From Beduini massiliensis (lineage in GTDB: Bacteria; Bacillota_I; Bacilli_A; Erysipelotrichales; Coprobacillaceae), in NCBI RefSeq assembly GCF_000829905.1, contig NZ_CDPP01000004.1:272001-336000 (forward strand): a stretch of 64,000 bases of DNA, in the 5' to 3' direction. The notes under the pieces were generated by a model. That model saw only the letters and a list, made by a program, of their open reading frames with translations. It had not been told where the DNA came from and did no database searches. Every line of letters begins with the position of its first letter. Position 1 is the first letter of the stretch. A program made the position numbers and the translations under genes. This document shows positions 28,878 to 37,035 of this stretch, in pieces.

Positions 28878-29694
28878 CGAAATAAAAGAAAATGTAAAAA
28901 AAGAACACCCCTTAGTTCACTGCATTACTAATTATGTCACAGTCAACGATGTCGCCAACATGATTTTAGCCGTCGATGGTTCTCCCATTATGGCAGATGA
29001 AATCAAGGAAGCTGCCGACATCACTTCCATCACCAACGCTTTAGTCATTAATATCGGAACATTAAATCAAACCAAGGTCGAATCCATGATTGCCGCAGGT
29101 AAAAAAGCCAATGCGCTTCATCATCCTGTCATTTTAGATCCGGTTGGTGCCGGTGCTTCAACTTATCGTAACGAAGTGACCGAGCGTCTTTTAAAAGAAG
29201 TTCAATTTAGTGTCATTAAAGGGAATATATCTGAAATTAAATGTATCGCTCAAAAAACAAATACAACTTCCGGGGTGGATGCCAATGATGAAGATCTGGT
29301 AAATGAAGATAATCTCGAAGAAGTCATTGCTTTTGCCAAATTGCTGAGTCAACAAACAAAAGCCGTCATTGCGATTACAGGTCCGATCGATATCGTCTGT
29401 GATAAAGAACATACGTATTTGATAAAAAACGGACATCCGATCATGTCAAGAATCACCGGAACCGGATGTATGCTTGCCGGAGTGATCGCCGTTTATGTTG
29501 CCGCCAATCAAGAAAAGCCGTTAGAAGCCACTGCTTGTGCCATTACGATGATGGGAATTGCCGGTGAACTCGCCAACGATAAAATGCAAATTCAACAAAG
29601 CGGTACAGCTAGTTTCCGTACATATTTAATTGATGCCATGAGCACGATGGACATGGATACTTTAACTGGGGGAATGAACATTGAAATTCAATAG
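28870..29694 (+). CDS. thiM: Hydroxyethylthiazole kinase
   Basis: A 274-residue ribokinase-fold kinase that phosphorylates 4-methyl-5-(2-hydroxyethyl)thiazole for thiamin salvage. Conserved features are HCITNYVTVNDVANMILA, PVILDPVGAGAS, the anion-hole/catalytic motif GTGCMLAGV (Cys) and IKGNISEI. The start overlaps tenA and the end overlaps thiED by 14 bases, so translation is tightly coupled. Confidence 0.95.
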   Translation: MFNEIKENVKKEHPLVHCITNYVTVNDVANMILAVDGSPIMADEIKEAADITSITNALVINIGTLNQTKVESMIAAGKKANALHHPVILDPVGAGASTYRNEVTERLLKEVQFSVIKGNISEIKCIAQKTNTTSGVDANDEDLVNEDNLEEVIAFAKLLSQQTKAVIAITGPIDIVCDKEHTYLIKNGHPIMSRITGTGCMLAGVIAVYVAANQEKPLEATACAITMMGIAGELANDKMQIQQSGTASFRTYLIDAMSTMDMDTLTGGMNIEIQ

Positions 29695-31105
29695 AAATGA
29701 CTTAGGATTATACTTAGTCACTGATCAGCGTTGGCTTCATGGACGTTCTTTAGCAGAGGATGTCCGTCAGGCAATCCTTGGTGGGGTAACTATGGTACAG
29801 CTTCGTGAAAAAGAACTGAATGATGATCAGTTTATAGAAATAGCCAAAGAAATCAAAGCATTATGTCAAGAGTATCGCGTTCCTTTTATCATTAACGATA
29901 ATATTCAAGTCGCTTTAGCTGTGGATGCAGATGGGGTGCATGTCGGACAAAGCGATATGGAAGCCTCAAAAGTAAGAGAACTGATTGGTCCTGATAAAAT
30001 TTTAGGGGTCTCTGCTCATAATATTGAAGAAGGTTTAATTGCAAAAGCCAATGGAGCAGATTACTTAGGCATTGGTGCCATGTTTACCACAACTTCAAAA
30101 GAAGATGCCACTTTGGTCTCAATGGAAACCATGAATGCAATTATGGAAGCGACACAGCTGCCCGCAGTTGCGATCGGCGGCATCAGTATAGACAATCTCT
30201 CTAAGTTCAAAGGGACTTCAATCGATGGGATTGCCGTGATTTCCGCTATCTTAGCACAGGAAAACATTTACCAAGCCGCTTATGATCTCCGCTTAGGCGT
30301 TAACACCTTTCTGCGCAGTCAAATAAAAAAAGTGCTGACTATTGCCGGTTCTGATTCCAGTGGAGGTGCCGGTATTCAAGCCGATTTAAAAACAATGTGT
30401 GCTTTACATACTTATGGCATGAGTGCCATCACCGCTTTAACTGCTCAGAATACTACCGGTGTCTATGGCATTATGGATACCACTCCGGATTTTCTTAAGA
30501 ATCAGTTAGACTGTATCTTTACTGACATCTACCCGGATGCCATCAAGATCGGCATGGTAAGTCAGCCTAGTCTAGTTGACTGCATTGCCGATCAATTGAT
30601 TCGATATAAAGCAAAGAATATTGTATTAGATCCGGTAATGGTATCAACCAGCGGTTCACAGTTAATGCAAAATGAAGCAACTGCCAAATTATTAGAACGT
30701 TTAATTCCTTTGGCAGATATTATTACTCCTAATCTAAGTGAAGCCGAGGTCATTTCACAAATGAAAATCCAGACCAAAGATGAGATGATCTTAGCGGCGA
30801 AGAAAATCAGCCAGCACTACAGCGGATATATCTTAATTAAAGGAGGACATTTTGAAGGTAATGCCGATGATCTTGTTTATTATCAGGGAACATGCACTTG
30901 GCTTTCTGCACCAAAATTAAATAATCCGAATACGCATGGAACCGGATGTACCCTTTCTAGTGCTATTGCCTGTTTTTTAGCAAAAGGAGAAAGTCCAATG
31001 GAGGCCATTATTCACGGAAAAGAATATGTCTATCAAGCTATTGCTTATGGAATGAATTTAGGAAACGGGCGTGGACCGCTCCATCATTTATGGAATTCAA
31101 AATAA
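29681..31105 (+). CDS. thiED: Fused thiamin-phosphate synthase / HMP(-P) kinase (ThiE-ThiD)
   Basis: A 474-residue bifunctional protein. Residues 1-205 are ThiE (TIM barrel: VQLREKELND, FIINDNIQVA, GVHVGQSDM, AIGGIS), which joins HMP-PP and HET-P to thiamin phosphate. Residues about 213-474 are ThiD (VLTIAGSDSSGGAGIQAD, MVSTSGS, GTGCTLSSAIA), which makes HMP-P and HMP-PP. It starts at TTG (29681) with a G-rich RBS 8 nt upstream, inside thiM. No frameshift separates the halves, so the fusion is real. A terminator follows the stop. Confidence 0.93.
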   Translation: MKFNRNDLGLYLVTDQRWLHGRSLAEDVRQAILGGVTMVQLREKELNDDQFIEIAKEIKALCQEYRVPFIINDNIQVALAVDADGVHVGQSDMEASKVRELIGPDKILGVSAHNIEEGLIAKANGADYLGIGAMFTTTSKEDATLVSMETMNAIMEATQLPAVAIGGISIDNLSKFKGTSIDGIAVISAILAQENIYQAAYDLRLGVNTFLRSQIKKVLTIAGSDSSGGAGIQADLKTMCALHTYGMSAITALTAQNTTGVYGIMDTTPDFLKNQLDCIFTDIYPDAIKIGMVSQPSLVDCIADQLIRYKAKNIVLDPVMVSTSGSQLMQNEATAKLLERLIPLADIITPNLSEAEVISQMKIQTKDEMILAAKKISQHYSGYILIKGGHFEGNADDLVYYQGTCTWLSAPKLNNPNTHGTGCTLSSAIACFLAKGESPMEAIIHGKEYVYQAIAYGMNLGNGRGPLHHLWNSK

Positions 31106-31135
31106 AACGACTTCATTCATAAAGTCGTTTTTTTA
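31104..31135 (+). terminator. Terminator of the thiamin operon
   Basis: AAACGACTT / AAGTCGTTT stem, loop CATTCATA, T run. Confidence 0.9.
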
Positions 31136-31181
31136 TCCCTCAAAACACCGCAATAAAAAGCAATAGATCCTACTGAGATTT

Positions 31182-31190
31182 TGTTATAAT
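31182..31190 (+). promoter_or_regulatory. Extended -10 promoter of the Fpg/Nei-like gene
   Basis: TGT-TATAAT with TATAAT at 31185-31190, about 20 bp before the start codon; the -35 is not convincing. Confidence 0.5.
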
Positions 31191-31210
31191 AAAGGAAAGG
31201 AGGCATTACG

Positions 31211-32032
31211 ATGATTGAATTACCAGAAGCATTCAGCATTGCTGCTGATTTAAGAAAAACGATTCTCAATAAAAAAATTATTCACGTTGGCGGCCATTTT
31301 ACTGACCATAAATTTACTTTTTATATGGGAGACCCCAATCAATATAACCAACTTCTCACGAATAAAATGGTCACTAATATTGTGGAACGATATTTCTATG
31401 TGGAAATACAGATTGAAGATTATACATTATGGTTTCGTGACGGTGCAAATCTGCGTTACTGCCAAAATCAGCCGCTGCCTAAAAAAAGCAAGCTGCTGCT
31501 TGTTTTTGATGATGGAAGTTATCTCAATATGACTACTTCAATGTATGCCGCCATCGGCTCATTTAAAACAGCAGCGGGTTGTGATCATCCCTATTATCAA
31601 ACTGAACTTCATACAATCGGACCTCTACACCCTGATTTTACTTATGCACATTTTAAAAACTTATTGAATGAACAGACACTAAAACTCAGTGCCAAAGCCT
31701 TTTTGGCAACGGATCAGCGTATCTTAGGTGTTGGAAACGGATCAGTACAGGATATTTTATTTCATGCACGTCTTCACCCTAAAAGAAAAATGATAACCGT
31801 TAATGAAAACGAATTAAAATGTCTTTATGAAAGCTTAATAACCACCTTAAAAGCCATGATTGCCGCACATGGCAGAGATACAGAAAAAGATATTTTCAAC
31901 AGGTCCGGAGGTTATCGGACGCTTCTTAGTAAAAATACTTACAAGTCGCCTTGCCCTGTTTGTCATCACCCATTATGCAAGGAACAATACTTAGGCGGAA
32001 GTATCTACTACTGTCCGCATTGTCAAAAATAA
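31211..32032 (+). CDS. Fpg/Nei-family protein lacking the catalytic N-terminal proline
   Basis: A 273-residue protein with the full Fpg/Nei layout: N-terminal beta-sandwich, H2TH domain (LGVGNGSVQDILFHARLHP, with the DNA-contacting Asn), and a C-terminal four-Cys zinc finger (CPVC...CPHC). However, it begins Met-Ile-Glu-Leu-Pro-Glu, whereas active Fpg/Nei enzymes begin Met-Pro-Glu and use Pro2 as nucleophile. The zinc-finger loop reads GGSIYYCP rather than the usual Gly-Arg, so the phosphate-binding Arg is also missing. It may be a DNA-lesion-binding paralogue without lyase activity or may use another mechanism. RBS AAAGGAGG. Confidence 0.85.
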   Translation: MIELPEAFSIAADLRKTILNKKIIHVGGHFTDHKFTFYMGDPNQYNQLLTNKMVTNIVERYFYVEIQIEDYTLWFRDGANLRYCQNQPLPKKSKLLLVFDDGSYLNMTTSMYAAIGSFKTAAGCDHPYYQTELHTIGPLHPDFTYAHFKNLLNEQTLKLSAKAFLATDQRILGVGNGSVQDILFHARLHPKRKMITVNENELKCLYESLITTLKAMIAAHGRDTEKDIFNRSGGYRTLLSKNTYKSPCPVCHHPLCKEQYLGGSIYYCPHCQK

Positions 32033-32050
32033 TTTGTCTAAATCATCATT

Positions 32051-32082
32051 AGGAACTCACTTGCCCGATCGTTCCTTTTATT
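32051..32082 (+). terminator. Probable terminator of the Fpg/Nei-like gene
   Basis: AGGAAC / GTTCCT stem with a 14-nt loop, then TTTATTTTTT. Confidence 0.6.
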
Positions 32083-32136
32083 TTTTCCTTATCCATACTC
32101 AATCTTATCGCCTTTACAAGTCAGTCGTTTATAAAA

Positions 32137-32158
32137 CAAAAAAGAACCCGAAGGTTCT
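32137..32158 (-). terminator. Terminator of infC-rpmI-rplT
   Basis: On the minus strand AGAACC / GGTTCT, tetraloop TTCG, then TTTTTTG. Confidence 0.9.
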
Positions 32159-32160
32159 AA

Positions 32161-32514
32161 TTAGTTAGCTGCTTTTGCTTTTTCTACGATTGCAGTGAAT
32201 GCTTCAGGATCACAGATTGCGATTTCTGATAACATTTTTCTGTTGATTTCGATACCTGCAACTTTTAATCCATGCATTAATTTAGAATATGAAATATCAT
32301 TCATTCTAGCTGCTGCATTAATACGTGCAATCCATAATTTTCTCATTTCACGTTTTAATGCTTTTCTATCTCTATATGCGTACTCTAATGAGTTCATTAC
32401 TTGTTCATTAGCTGTTTTATATAAAGTATGTTTTGATCCGTAGTAACCTTTAGCTAATTTTAAAATTTTCTTTCTTCTACGTCTAGTAGTATATCCACCT
32501 TTTACTCTTGCCAT
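32161..32514 (-). CDS. rplT: 50S ribosomal protein L20
   Basis: A 117-residue L20, early 23S rRNA-binding assembly protein and feedback regulator of its own operon. The basic N-terminus ([24 protein letters not shown]) and globular C-terminal domain ([18 protein letters not shown]) match the family. Last gene of infC-rpmI-rplT. Confidence 0.98.
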   Translation of the reverse strand: MARVKGGYTTRRRRKKILKLAKGYYGSKHTLYKTANEQVMNSLEYAYRDRKALKREMRKLWIARINAAARMNDISYSKLMHGLKVAGIEINRKMLSEIAICDPEAFTAIVEKAKAAN

Positions 32515-32529
32515 GTTTTCGACCTCCTA

Positions 32530-32724
32530 TTAACCTTGTAATCTAGATTTAATTCTCTTGTAATCGCTCTTAGAAACTAAAGTAGCTTTAGCCAAATGTT
32601 TCTTTTGTTTATGCGTTTTGTTATGAGATAAATGTGATACGTAAGCATGGCTACGTTTCAATTTTCCACTTGCTGTTCTTTTAAGACGTTTTTTTAATCC
32701 ACTGTGTGATTTCATTTTTGGCAT
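32530..32724 (-). CDS. rpmI: 50S ribosomal protein L35
   Basis: A 64-residue L35 with the typical start [16 protein letters not shown] and a very basic composition. Middle gene of the operon, with RBS AGGAGG. Confidence 0.98.
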   Translation of the reverse strand: MPKMKSHSGLKKRLKRTASGKLKRSHAYVSHLSHNKTHKQKKHLAKATLVSKSDYKRIKSRLQG

Positions 32725-32742
32725 AGTTAAATCCTCCTAATT

Positions 32743-33279
32743 TTATTTCTTCTTTGGTGCTAATATAGCCGTTAATGTTCTGCCTTCTAATTTAGCAGGC
32801 TTCTCAATGACACTATATTCCTGACATTGAGCAACAAAATCATTAAGTATCTTTTCACCAATATCTATATGAGCTAACTGACGACCTCTGAAGCGGACAC
32901 TTACTTTCACTTTATCTCCATCAGATAGCCATTTGATTGAATGTTTTAATTTTGTATTAAAATCGTGAACATCAATCGTTGGTGAAAGCTGTGCTTCTTT
33001 TAATGTAACGATCTTTTGATTTTTCTTCATTTCTTTTTGTTTCTTCTGTTGTTCAAAACGATATTTACCATAATCCATGATACGGCAAACCGGCGTTTGT
33101 GCTTTAGGGGCAACACAGACTAAATCTAAAGATACATCTCCTGCGATACGTAAAGCTTCATTACGAGATTTAACACCTAACTGTTCACCATTTTGATCAA
33201 TTACAAGAACTTCTCTAAAACGAATTTTTTCATTCACTAACTCATCAGAACCAGTGTTGATATACTTATTATTGCTAAT
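32743..33279 (-). CDS. infC: Translation initiation factor IF-3 (ATT start)
   Basis: A 178-residue IF-3 that keeps 30S subunits free and checks the start codon. The N-domain begins NEKIRFREVLVIDQNGEQLGV; the linker is Lys-rich (YRFEQQKKQKEMKKNQK); the C-domain carries KLKHSIKWLSDGDKVKVSVRFRGRQ. I chose the ATT at 33279: GGAGGTGG (33285-33292) lies 5 nt upstream, and homologues begin with ISNN-type sequence and use ATT for autoregulation. An in-frame ATG at 33294 is upstream of and overlaps that RBS. Confidence 0.93.
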   Translation of the reverse strand: MSNNKYINTGSDELVNEKIRFREVLVIDQNGEQLGVKSRNEALRIAGDVSLDLVCVAPKAQTPVCRIMDYGKYRFEQQKKQKEMKKNQKIVTLKEAQLSPTIDVHDFNTKLKHSIKWLSDGDKVKVSVRFRGRQLAHIDIGEKILNDFVAQCQEYSVIEKPAKLEGRTLTAILAPKKK

Positions 33280-33292
33280 AAAAGCCACCTCC

Positions 33293-33440
33293 ATTGTGCT
33301 TGTTATAAAATAAAAAGTGAGTTTACGTACGCGCACCCACAGTCATATCAAATAAGATAAATTGTTATCTTGTGACATTAGCCCAAAGCCTTCGGCAATC
33401 GGGCGAGAAGCAGGCACTTCTTCTTTCCACTACTTTTTAC
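33293..33440 (-). promoter_or_regulatory. Structured infC leader (L20-leader type) with attenuator
   Basis: A leader of about 150 nt. It has a 5' helix region (GCCTGCTTCTCGCCCGATTG, then CCGAAGGCTTTGGGC) and a terminal hairpin GTGGGT / ACTCAC followed by TTTTTATTTT (33306-33340), just before the infC RBS. In Firmicutes this position is held by the L20 leader, in which free L20 promotes termination. Assignment rests on position and the terminator; I did not fold it. Confidence 0.7.
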
Positions 33441-33446
33441 TTAGAC

Positions 33447-33475
33447 ATAATATCAAATTGCCATGATATTGTCAA
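33447..33475 (-). promoter_or_regulatory. Promoter of infC-rpmI-rplT
   Basis: Perfect TTGACA (33470-33475), 17-bp spacer, TATTAT (33447-33452). Confidence 0.85.
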
Positions 33476-33486
33476 TACATTTCTTG

Positions 33487-33515
33487 TTTTATTTTGATTA
33501 TAGATGTGATATAGT
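33487..33515 (+). promoter_or_regulatory. Divergent promoter of the RsmF-like gene
   Basis: TTTTAT (33487-33492), 17-bp spacer ending TGA, TATAGT (33510-33515). It lies back to back with the infC -35. Confidence 0.5.
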
Positions 33516-33531
33516 TTTAAAAGGTGATAGA

Positions 33532-34866
33532 ATGAATCCATTATTTATAGAACGTATGAAGAAATTACTTAAAAATGAATATGAGGATTTTGCCAATGCG
33601 TTAAGTCAAAAACAAGTCAAGGCTCTATATTTTAATCCTAACAAGCAGAATTTAGAACCGCTGATTGAAAAATTCCAATTAAAAAAGCACCATTTTGTGA
33701 AAAATGGGTATTATTTTGATCATGAGCGCTTTCCATTAGGAAAACACCCTTATCATGACTGTGGGTTGTATTATATTCAAGAACCCAGTGCCATGATTGT
33801 TGCGTCTTTATTAGATGTCCAAAAAGACGACTATATCTTAGACATGTGTGCGGCTCCGGGCGGAAAGACTTGCTATGTGGCCAGTCAGCTTAGGCAAACT
33901 GGTCTGGTGATTGCCAACGATATCAATGCCACTAGAGCAAGTATCCTTTCTTCTAATGTAGAACGTTTTGGATTAAACAATACAATCGTGACTAACACGG
34001 CTCCCGGACAACTGACAAAACAGTTACCGGAGTATTTTGATAAAGTAATCTTAGATGCCCCTTGTTCAGGAGAAGGCATGTTCAGAAAGTTAGATCAGGC
34101 GATGGAAACATGGTCATTGGATAAAGTAAAAGAATGCGCACAGATTCAAAAAGAATTGATCGAACAGGCATATGTTGCTTTAAAACCGGGGGGTATCTTA
34201 GTTTATTCCACTTGTACTTATGCTAAAGAAGAAAATGAAGAGGTCGTAGATCATTTACTTGCTTTGCATGAAGATATTCACTTATTGCCGATTCCTTTAC
34301 AACATGGTATGATGCCGGGAATCGATCACAAAGAATGCTGTCGGCTTTATCCGCATAAACATTTTGGCGAAGGCCACTTCATTGCTTTATTTCAAAAAGA
34401 AGACAACAACAAGAAACGTCATCGTGCTGCTTGTGTGGAATCGACAATAAAGAAAGATCAGTTGGTCTTACTGAAGCAATTTTACCAAGAGCATTTAAAA
34501 ATTGATGTGCCTAACTGTATTTTTGACTCACAGCAGCATCTTTATGCGATTAAGCCTTATTTTCCGCAACTGACAAAAGTAAAAATTCTGCGTCAGGGAC
34601 TTTATTTAGGAGAATGCAAGAAGGGACGCTTTGAACCCGGTTATGCCTTGTCTCATTGTTTAGAACAAAGCATGGTTAAACGTTATTATCAATTCGATGC
34701 GCAAAGCAAAGAAATACAGCAATATTTAAAAGGAGAAACTTTAGAAGGAACAGGTCAAAAAGGATATGGAGTTCTTTATGTTGACAGCTATCCGCTAGCC
34801 TTTTATAAGGAAAATAATGGCATCGTCAAAAACCAATTTCCTAAAGGCTTAAGAAAACAGTATTAA
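33532..34866 (+). CDS. RsmF/YebU-like rRNA (cytosine-5) methyltransferase
   Basis: A 444-residue NOL1/NOP2/Sun-family SAM-dependent RNA m5C methyltransferase. The catalytic core (about residues 80-290) has the SAM motif LDMCAAPGGKT, the motif IV Cys in DAPCSGEGMFRK and the nucleophilic Cys in YSTCTYAKEENE. The C-terminal 150 residues match the extra RNA-binding domains of RsmF-type enzymes. I chose the ATG at 33532 (RBS AAGGTGAT); the in-frame ATG at 33463 lies in the promoter region. Confidence 0.9.
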   Translation: MNPLFIERMKKLLKNEYEDFANALSQKQVKALYFNPNKQNLEPLIEKFQLKKHHFVKNGYYFDHERFPLGKHPYHDCGLYYIQEPSAMIVASLLDVQKDDYILDMCAAPGGKTCYVASQLRQTGLVIANDINATRASILSSNVERFGLNNTIVTNTAPGQLTKQLPEYFDKVILDAPCSGEGMFRKLDQAMETWSLDKVKECAQIQKELIEQAYVALKPGGILVYSTCTYAKEENEEVVDHLLALHEDIHLLPIPLQHGMMPGIDHKECCRLYPHKHFGEGHFIALFQKEDNNKKRHRAACVESTIKKDQLVLLKQFYQEHLKIDVPNCIFDSQQHLYAIKPYFPQLTKVKILRQGLYLGECKKGRFEPGYALSHCLEQSMVKRYYQFDAQSKEIQQYLKGETLEGTGQKGYGVLYVDSYPLAFYKENNGIVKNQFPKGLRKQY

Positions 34867-34883
34867 TTCTTTAGAATTTTTTT
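34865..34883 (+). terminator. Short terminator after the RsmF-like gene
   Basis: AATTCT / AGAATT stem and seven T, overlapping the TAA stop. The stem is weak. Confidence 0.5.
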
Positions 34884-34930
34884 AGAATTTTACCCCGCTA
34901 TTCTTAAGACATGTTCGATATAATGCTTTA

Positions 34931-35036
34931 CAGATACAGTCTCCTTTCCTTATAAATACCAAGCACACAAAACAAATACACATCAAACAACTGTATCTAA
35001 AATCTCAACGAGCGTCTCATCAGCGCTCGTTTTTCC
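34931..35036 (+). ncRNA. Candidate small RNA, about 105 nt
   Basis: A TATAAT (34919-34924) is followed 7 nt later by a 9-bp closing stem AGATACAGT (34932-34940) / ACTGTATCT (34990-34998) with a C/A-rich loop. A strong terminator AACGAGCG / CGCTCGTT plus T run follows at 35007-35036. The 5' part carries CTCCTTTCCTT (34941-34951), complementary to AGGAGG-type ribosome binding sites. No ORF is present and moxR has its own -10 after the terminator. The -35 is poor, so transcription is unproven. Confidence 0.4.
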
Positions 35037-35060
35037 TATTAAAAAGGGACGGTTTTCCTG

Positions 35061-35066
35061 TATAAT
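35061..35066 (+). promoter_or_regulatory. -10 of the moxR operon promoter
   Basis: TATAAT 20 bp before the moxR start; the -35 (TTAAAA at 16 bp) is weak. Confidence 0.45.
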
Positions 35067-35086
35067 AGGGATAGGGAGGGAAAATT

Positions 35087-36019
35087 ATGCAAAATGCAGC
35101 AAAAATATTTAACGAAGTTAAAAAAGCCGTCATCGGAAAAGATGAGATCATTCGTAAGATTCTGATTGTCATGTTGGCGAATGGTCATGTTTTATTAGAA
35201 GATATTCCCGGTGTCGGAAAAACCAATTTAGCCCTAGCTTTTTCTAAAGCAATGGGATTAGATACCAAACGTATACAATTTACCCCAGATGTCATGCCAA
35301 GTGATGTCATCGGTTATTCTTTTTATAATCAGCAGACAGGAACCTTAGAATATAAAGAAGGAGCCGCAATGTGCAATCTTTTATTAGCTGATGAAATTAA
35401 CCGTACTTCCAGCAAAACTCAGTCTGCTTTATTAGAAGTCATGGAAGAAGGAAGAATGAGCGTGGATGGAATTACGCATTCCACTCCCCAGCCATTTATG
35501 GTCATCGCCACGCAAAATCCATTTGGTTCAGCCGGAACACAGTTGCTTCCGCAGTCACAGATGGACCGTTTCATGGCATGTCTTTCGATCGGTTATCCAA
35601 GCAAAGAAGCAGAAGTCGAAATACTAAAGCGAAAAGAGAGACACAATCCGCTGGATGATATCGAAACAGTCAGTTCACCTAGTGACATCTTAGCGATGCA
35701 AAAAGAAATCAACCATATTTATTTAGACGAAAGTATTTATCATTATATTGTAGAGTTGATTAATGCGACTCGCTTGCACCCAATGATTCTTCAAGGCGGA
35801 AGTCCACGCAGCACCTTAGCTTTGATGCAATCTGCCAAAGCTATTGCCTATACCCATGAACGTGATTACGTTATTCCCGAAGATGTTGATGCCATGTTCC
35901 TAGATATTTTAAGTCATCGTATTCTTTTAAATAACGAAGCACGGCTGGATAAATCTGATCCAAAAAAGATATTAACCCAGATTTTAAAAGACACTCCACG
36001 CCCTAGGATTATCCGATGA
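35087..36019 (+). CDS. MoxR family AAA+ ATPase
   Basis: A 310-residue AAA+ ATPase. Walker A is GVGKTN, Walker B LLADEINR with the SSKTQSALLEVMEE block after it, sensor 1 is ATQNP, and the C-terminal AAA lid (about 230-305) contains GGSPRSTLAL. MoxR proteins act as chaperones for partner complexes, commonly a DUF58 protein and a transglutaminase-like membrane protein, exactly the next two genes. It overlaps the DUF58 start by 4 bases. RBS AGGGAGGG. Confidence 0.93.
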   Translation: MQNAAKIFNEVKKAVIGKDEIIRKILIVMLANGHVLLEDIPGVGKTNLALAFSKAMGLDTKRIQFTPDVMPSDVIGYSFYNQQTGTLEYKEGAAMCNLLLADEINRTSSKTQSALLEVMEEGRMSVDGITHSTPQPFMVIATQNPFGSAGTQLLPQSQMDRFMACLSIGYPSKEAEVEILKRKERHNPLDDIETVSSPSDILAMQKEINHIYLDESIYHYIVELINATRLHPMILQGGSPRSTLALMQSAKAIAYTHERDYVIPEDVDAMFLDILSHRILLNNEARLDKSDPKKILTQILKDTPRPRIIR

Positions 36020-37035
36020 AGGGTCGTTTTGCCTATTTCTTATTTATTCTAGGAGCCGGACTGTTTTATTTGTTTTATAATGGCTATCTTTCATTTTTAA
36101 TCTTGATCTTTATTCTAACCGTTCCGCTCATCAGCTTCTTATTAAGTATGATCGGCTATTTTCAGACAAACTTAGAAGTATCGATCGATCATTCTGTCAT
36201 TTCTTTAAATGAAGAAGCTAAAGTCACTATCAAACGCAGTCAAACGAAGTTATTTCCCGTTGGAAAAATTTCTTTTTCATTCCTATATGATCAGTCCTTG
36301 AGCATGATTCACCAAAGCCAAGACTACGCATTTGAAGACGAAGAAGTGCATATCATCTTAACCGGTCAGCATTGTGGCAACATTGAAATTCAGATTTATC
36401 ATGTTTATTTCAGTGACTATTTTAACCTGATCTCTCTTAAAAAAAGAGGAAAGCAGACCCTGTCTTTGATGGTCCTTCCCCCACTTTTAAATATTGAGAC
36501 CACAATCGAACAGCTAAATTGCCAAACCCATCAAAATGTTTACTATGACCCGCATCATCCCGGAGACGATTACAGTGAGTTATTTGATATTCGTGCTTAT
36601 CAAGAAGGAGATGCCTTAAACAGAATTCATTGGAAACTCTCTATGAAAAGTCAGCATTTAATGGTCAAGGAAGGGAGTTTGCCTTTAGACGACCAAATCC
36701 TGCTTTCTTTTTGTCTAACACATCATGCGGATAAAAATGACCGCATTCTTTCTTTGTTTCATTCACTGGCAACCTACTTATGTCTTCAGGAAATCCCTTT
36801 TGACATCATGTATAAAGTAATGCGGCACCATGAGGTAATCATCGAATCCTTCAGTCAGAACGAACAATACGAAACTTATTTTCAGGAAATGCTGACTTTC
36901 CCACTAGAAAAAGAATACATATTCCAAGATTTTCCTGAACTGCCCCATTACAGCGAACACTATCATGTCAATGAATGGGGAATCAGTGAAAATGATATTT
37001 TGATTGGAGGTGAACCCAATGAGCATCGCTCTTGA
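36016..37035 (+). CDS. DUF58 membrane protein
   Basis: A 339-residue protein with two N-terminal membrane helices (residues 5-45), a beta-rich region (50-150), and the DUF58 core with YDPHHPGDDYSELFDIRAYQEGDALNRIHWKLSMKSQ-type sequence split over residues 175-215 (key residues DIR-Y-GD-IHWK). DUF58 proteins carry a vWA-like fold and pair with MoxR. The specific role is unknown, possibly envelope stress or assembly. It overlaps both neighbours. Confidence 0.9.
   Translation: MKGRFAYFLFILGAGLFYLFYNGYLSFLILIFILTVPLISFLLSMIGYFQTNLEVSIDHSVISLNEEAKVTIKRSQTKLFPVGKISFSFLYDQSLSMIHQSQDYAFEDEEVHIILTGQHCGNIEIQIYHVYFSDYFNLISLKKRGKQTLSLMVLPPLLNIETTIEQLNCQTHQNVYYDPHHPGDDYSELFDIRAYQEGDALNRIHWKLSMKSQHLMVKEGSLPLDDQILLSFCLTHHADKNDRILSLFHSLATYLCLQEIPFDIMYKVMRHHEVIIESFSQNEQYETYFQEMLTFPLEKEYIFQDFPELPHYSEHYHVNEWGISENDILIGGEPNEHRS

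Noticed and set aside
30061-30267. Minus-strand ORF within thiED
   Set aside because: Shadow frame of a clear ThiE coding sequence, no RBS.
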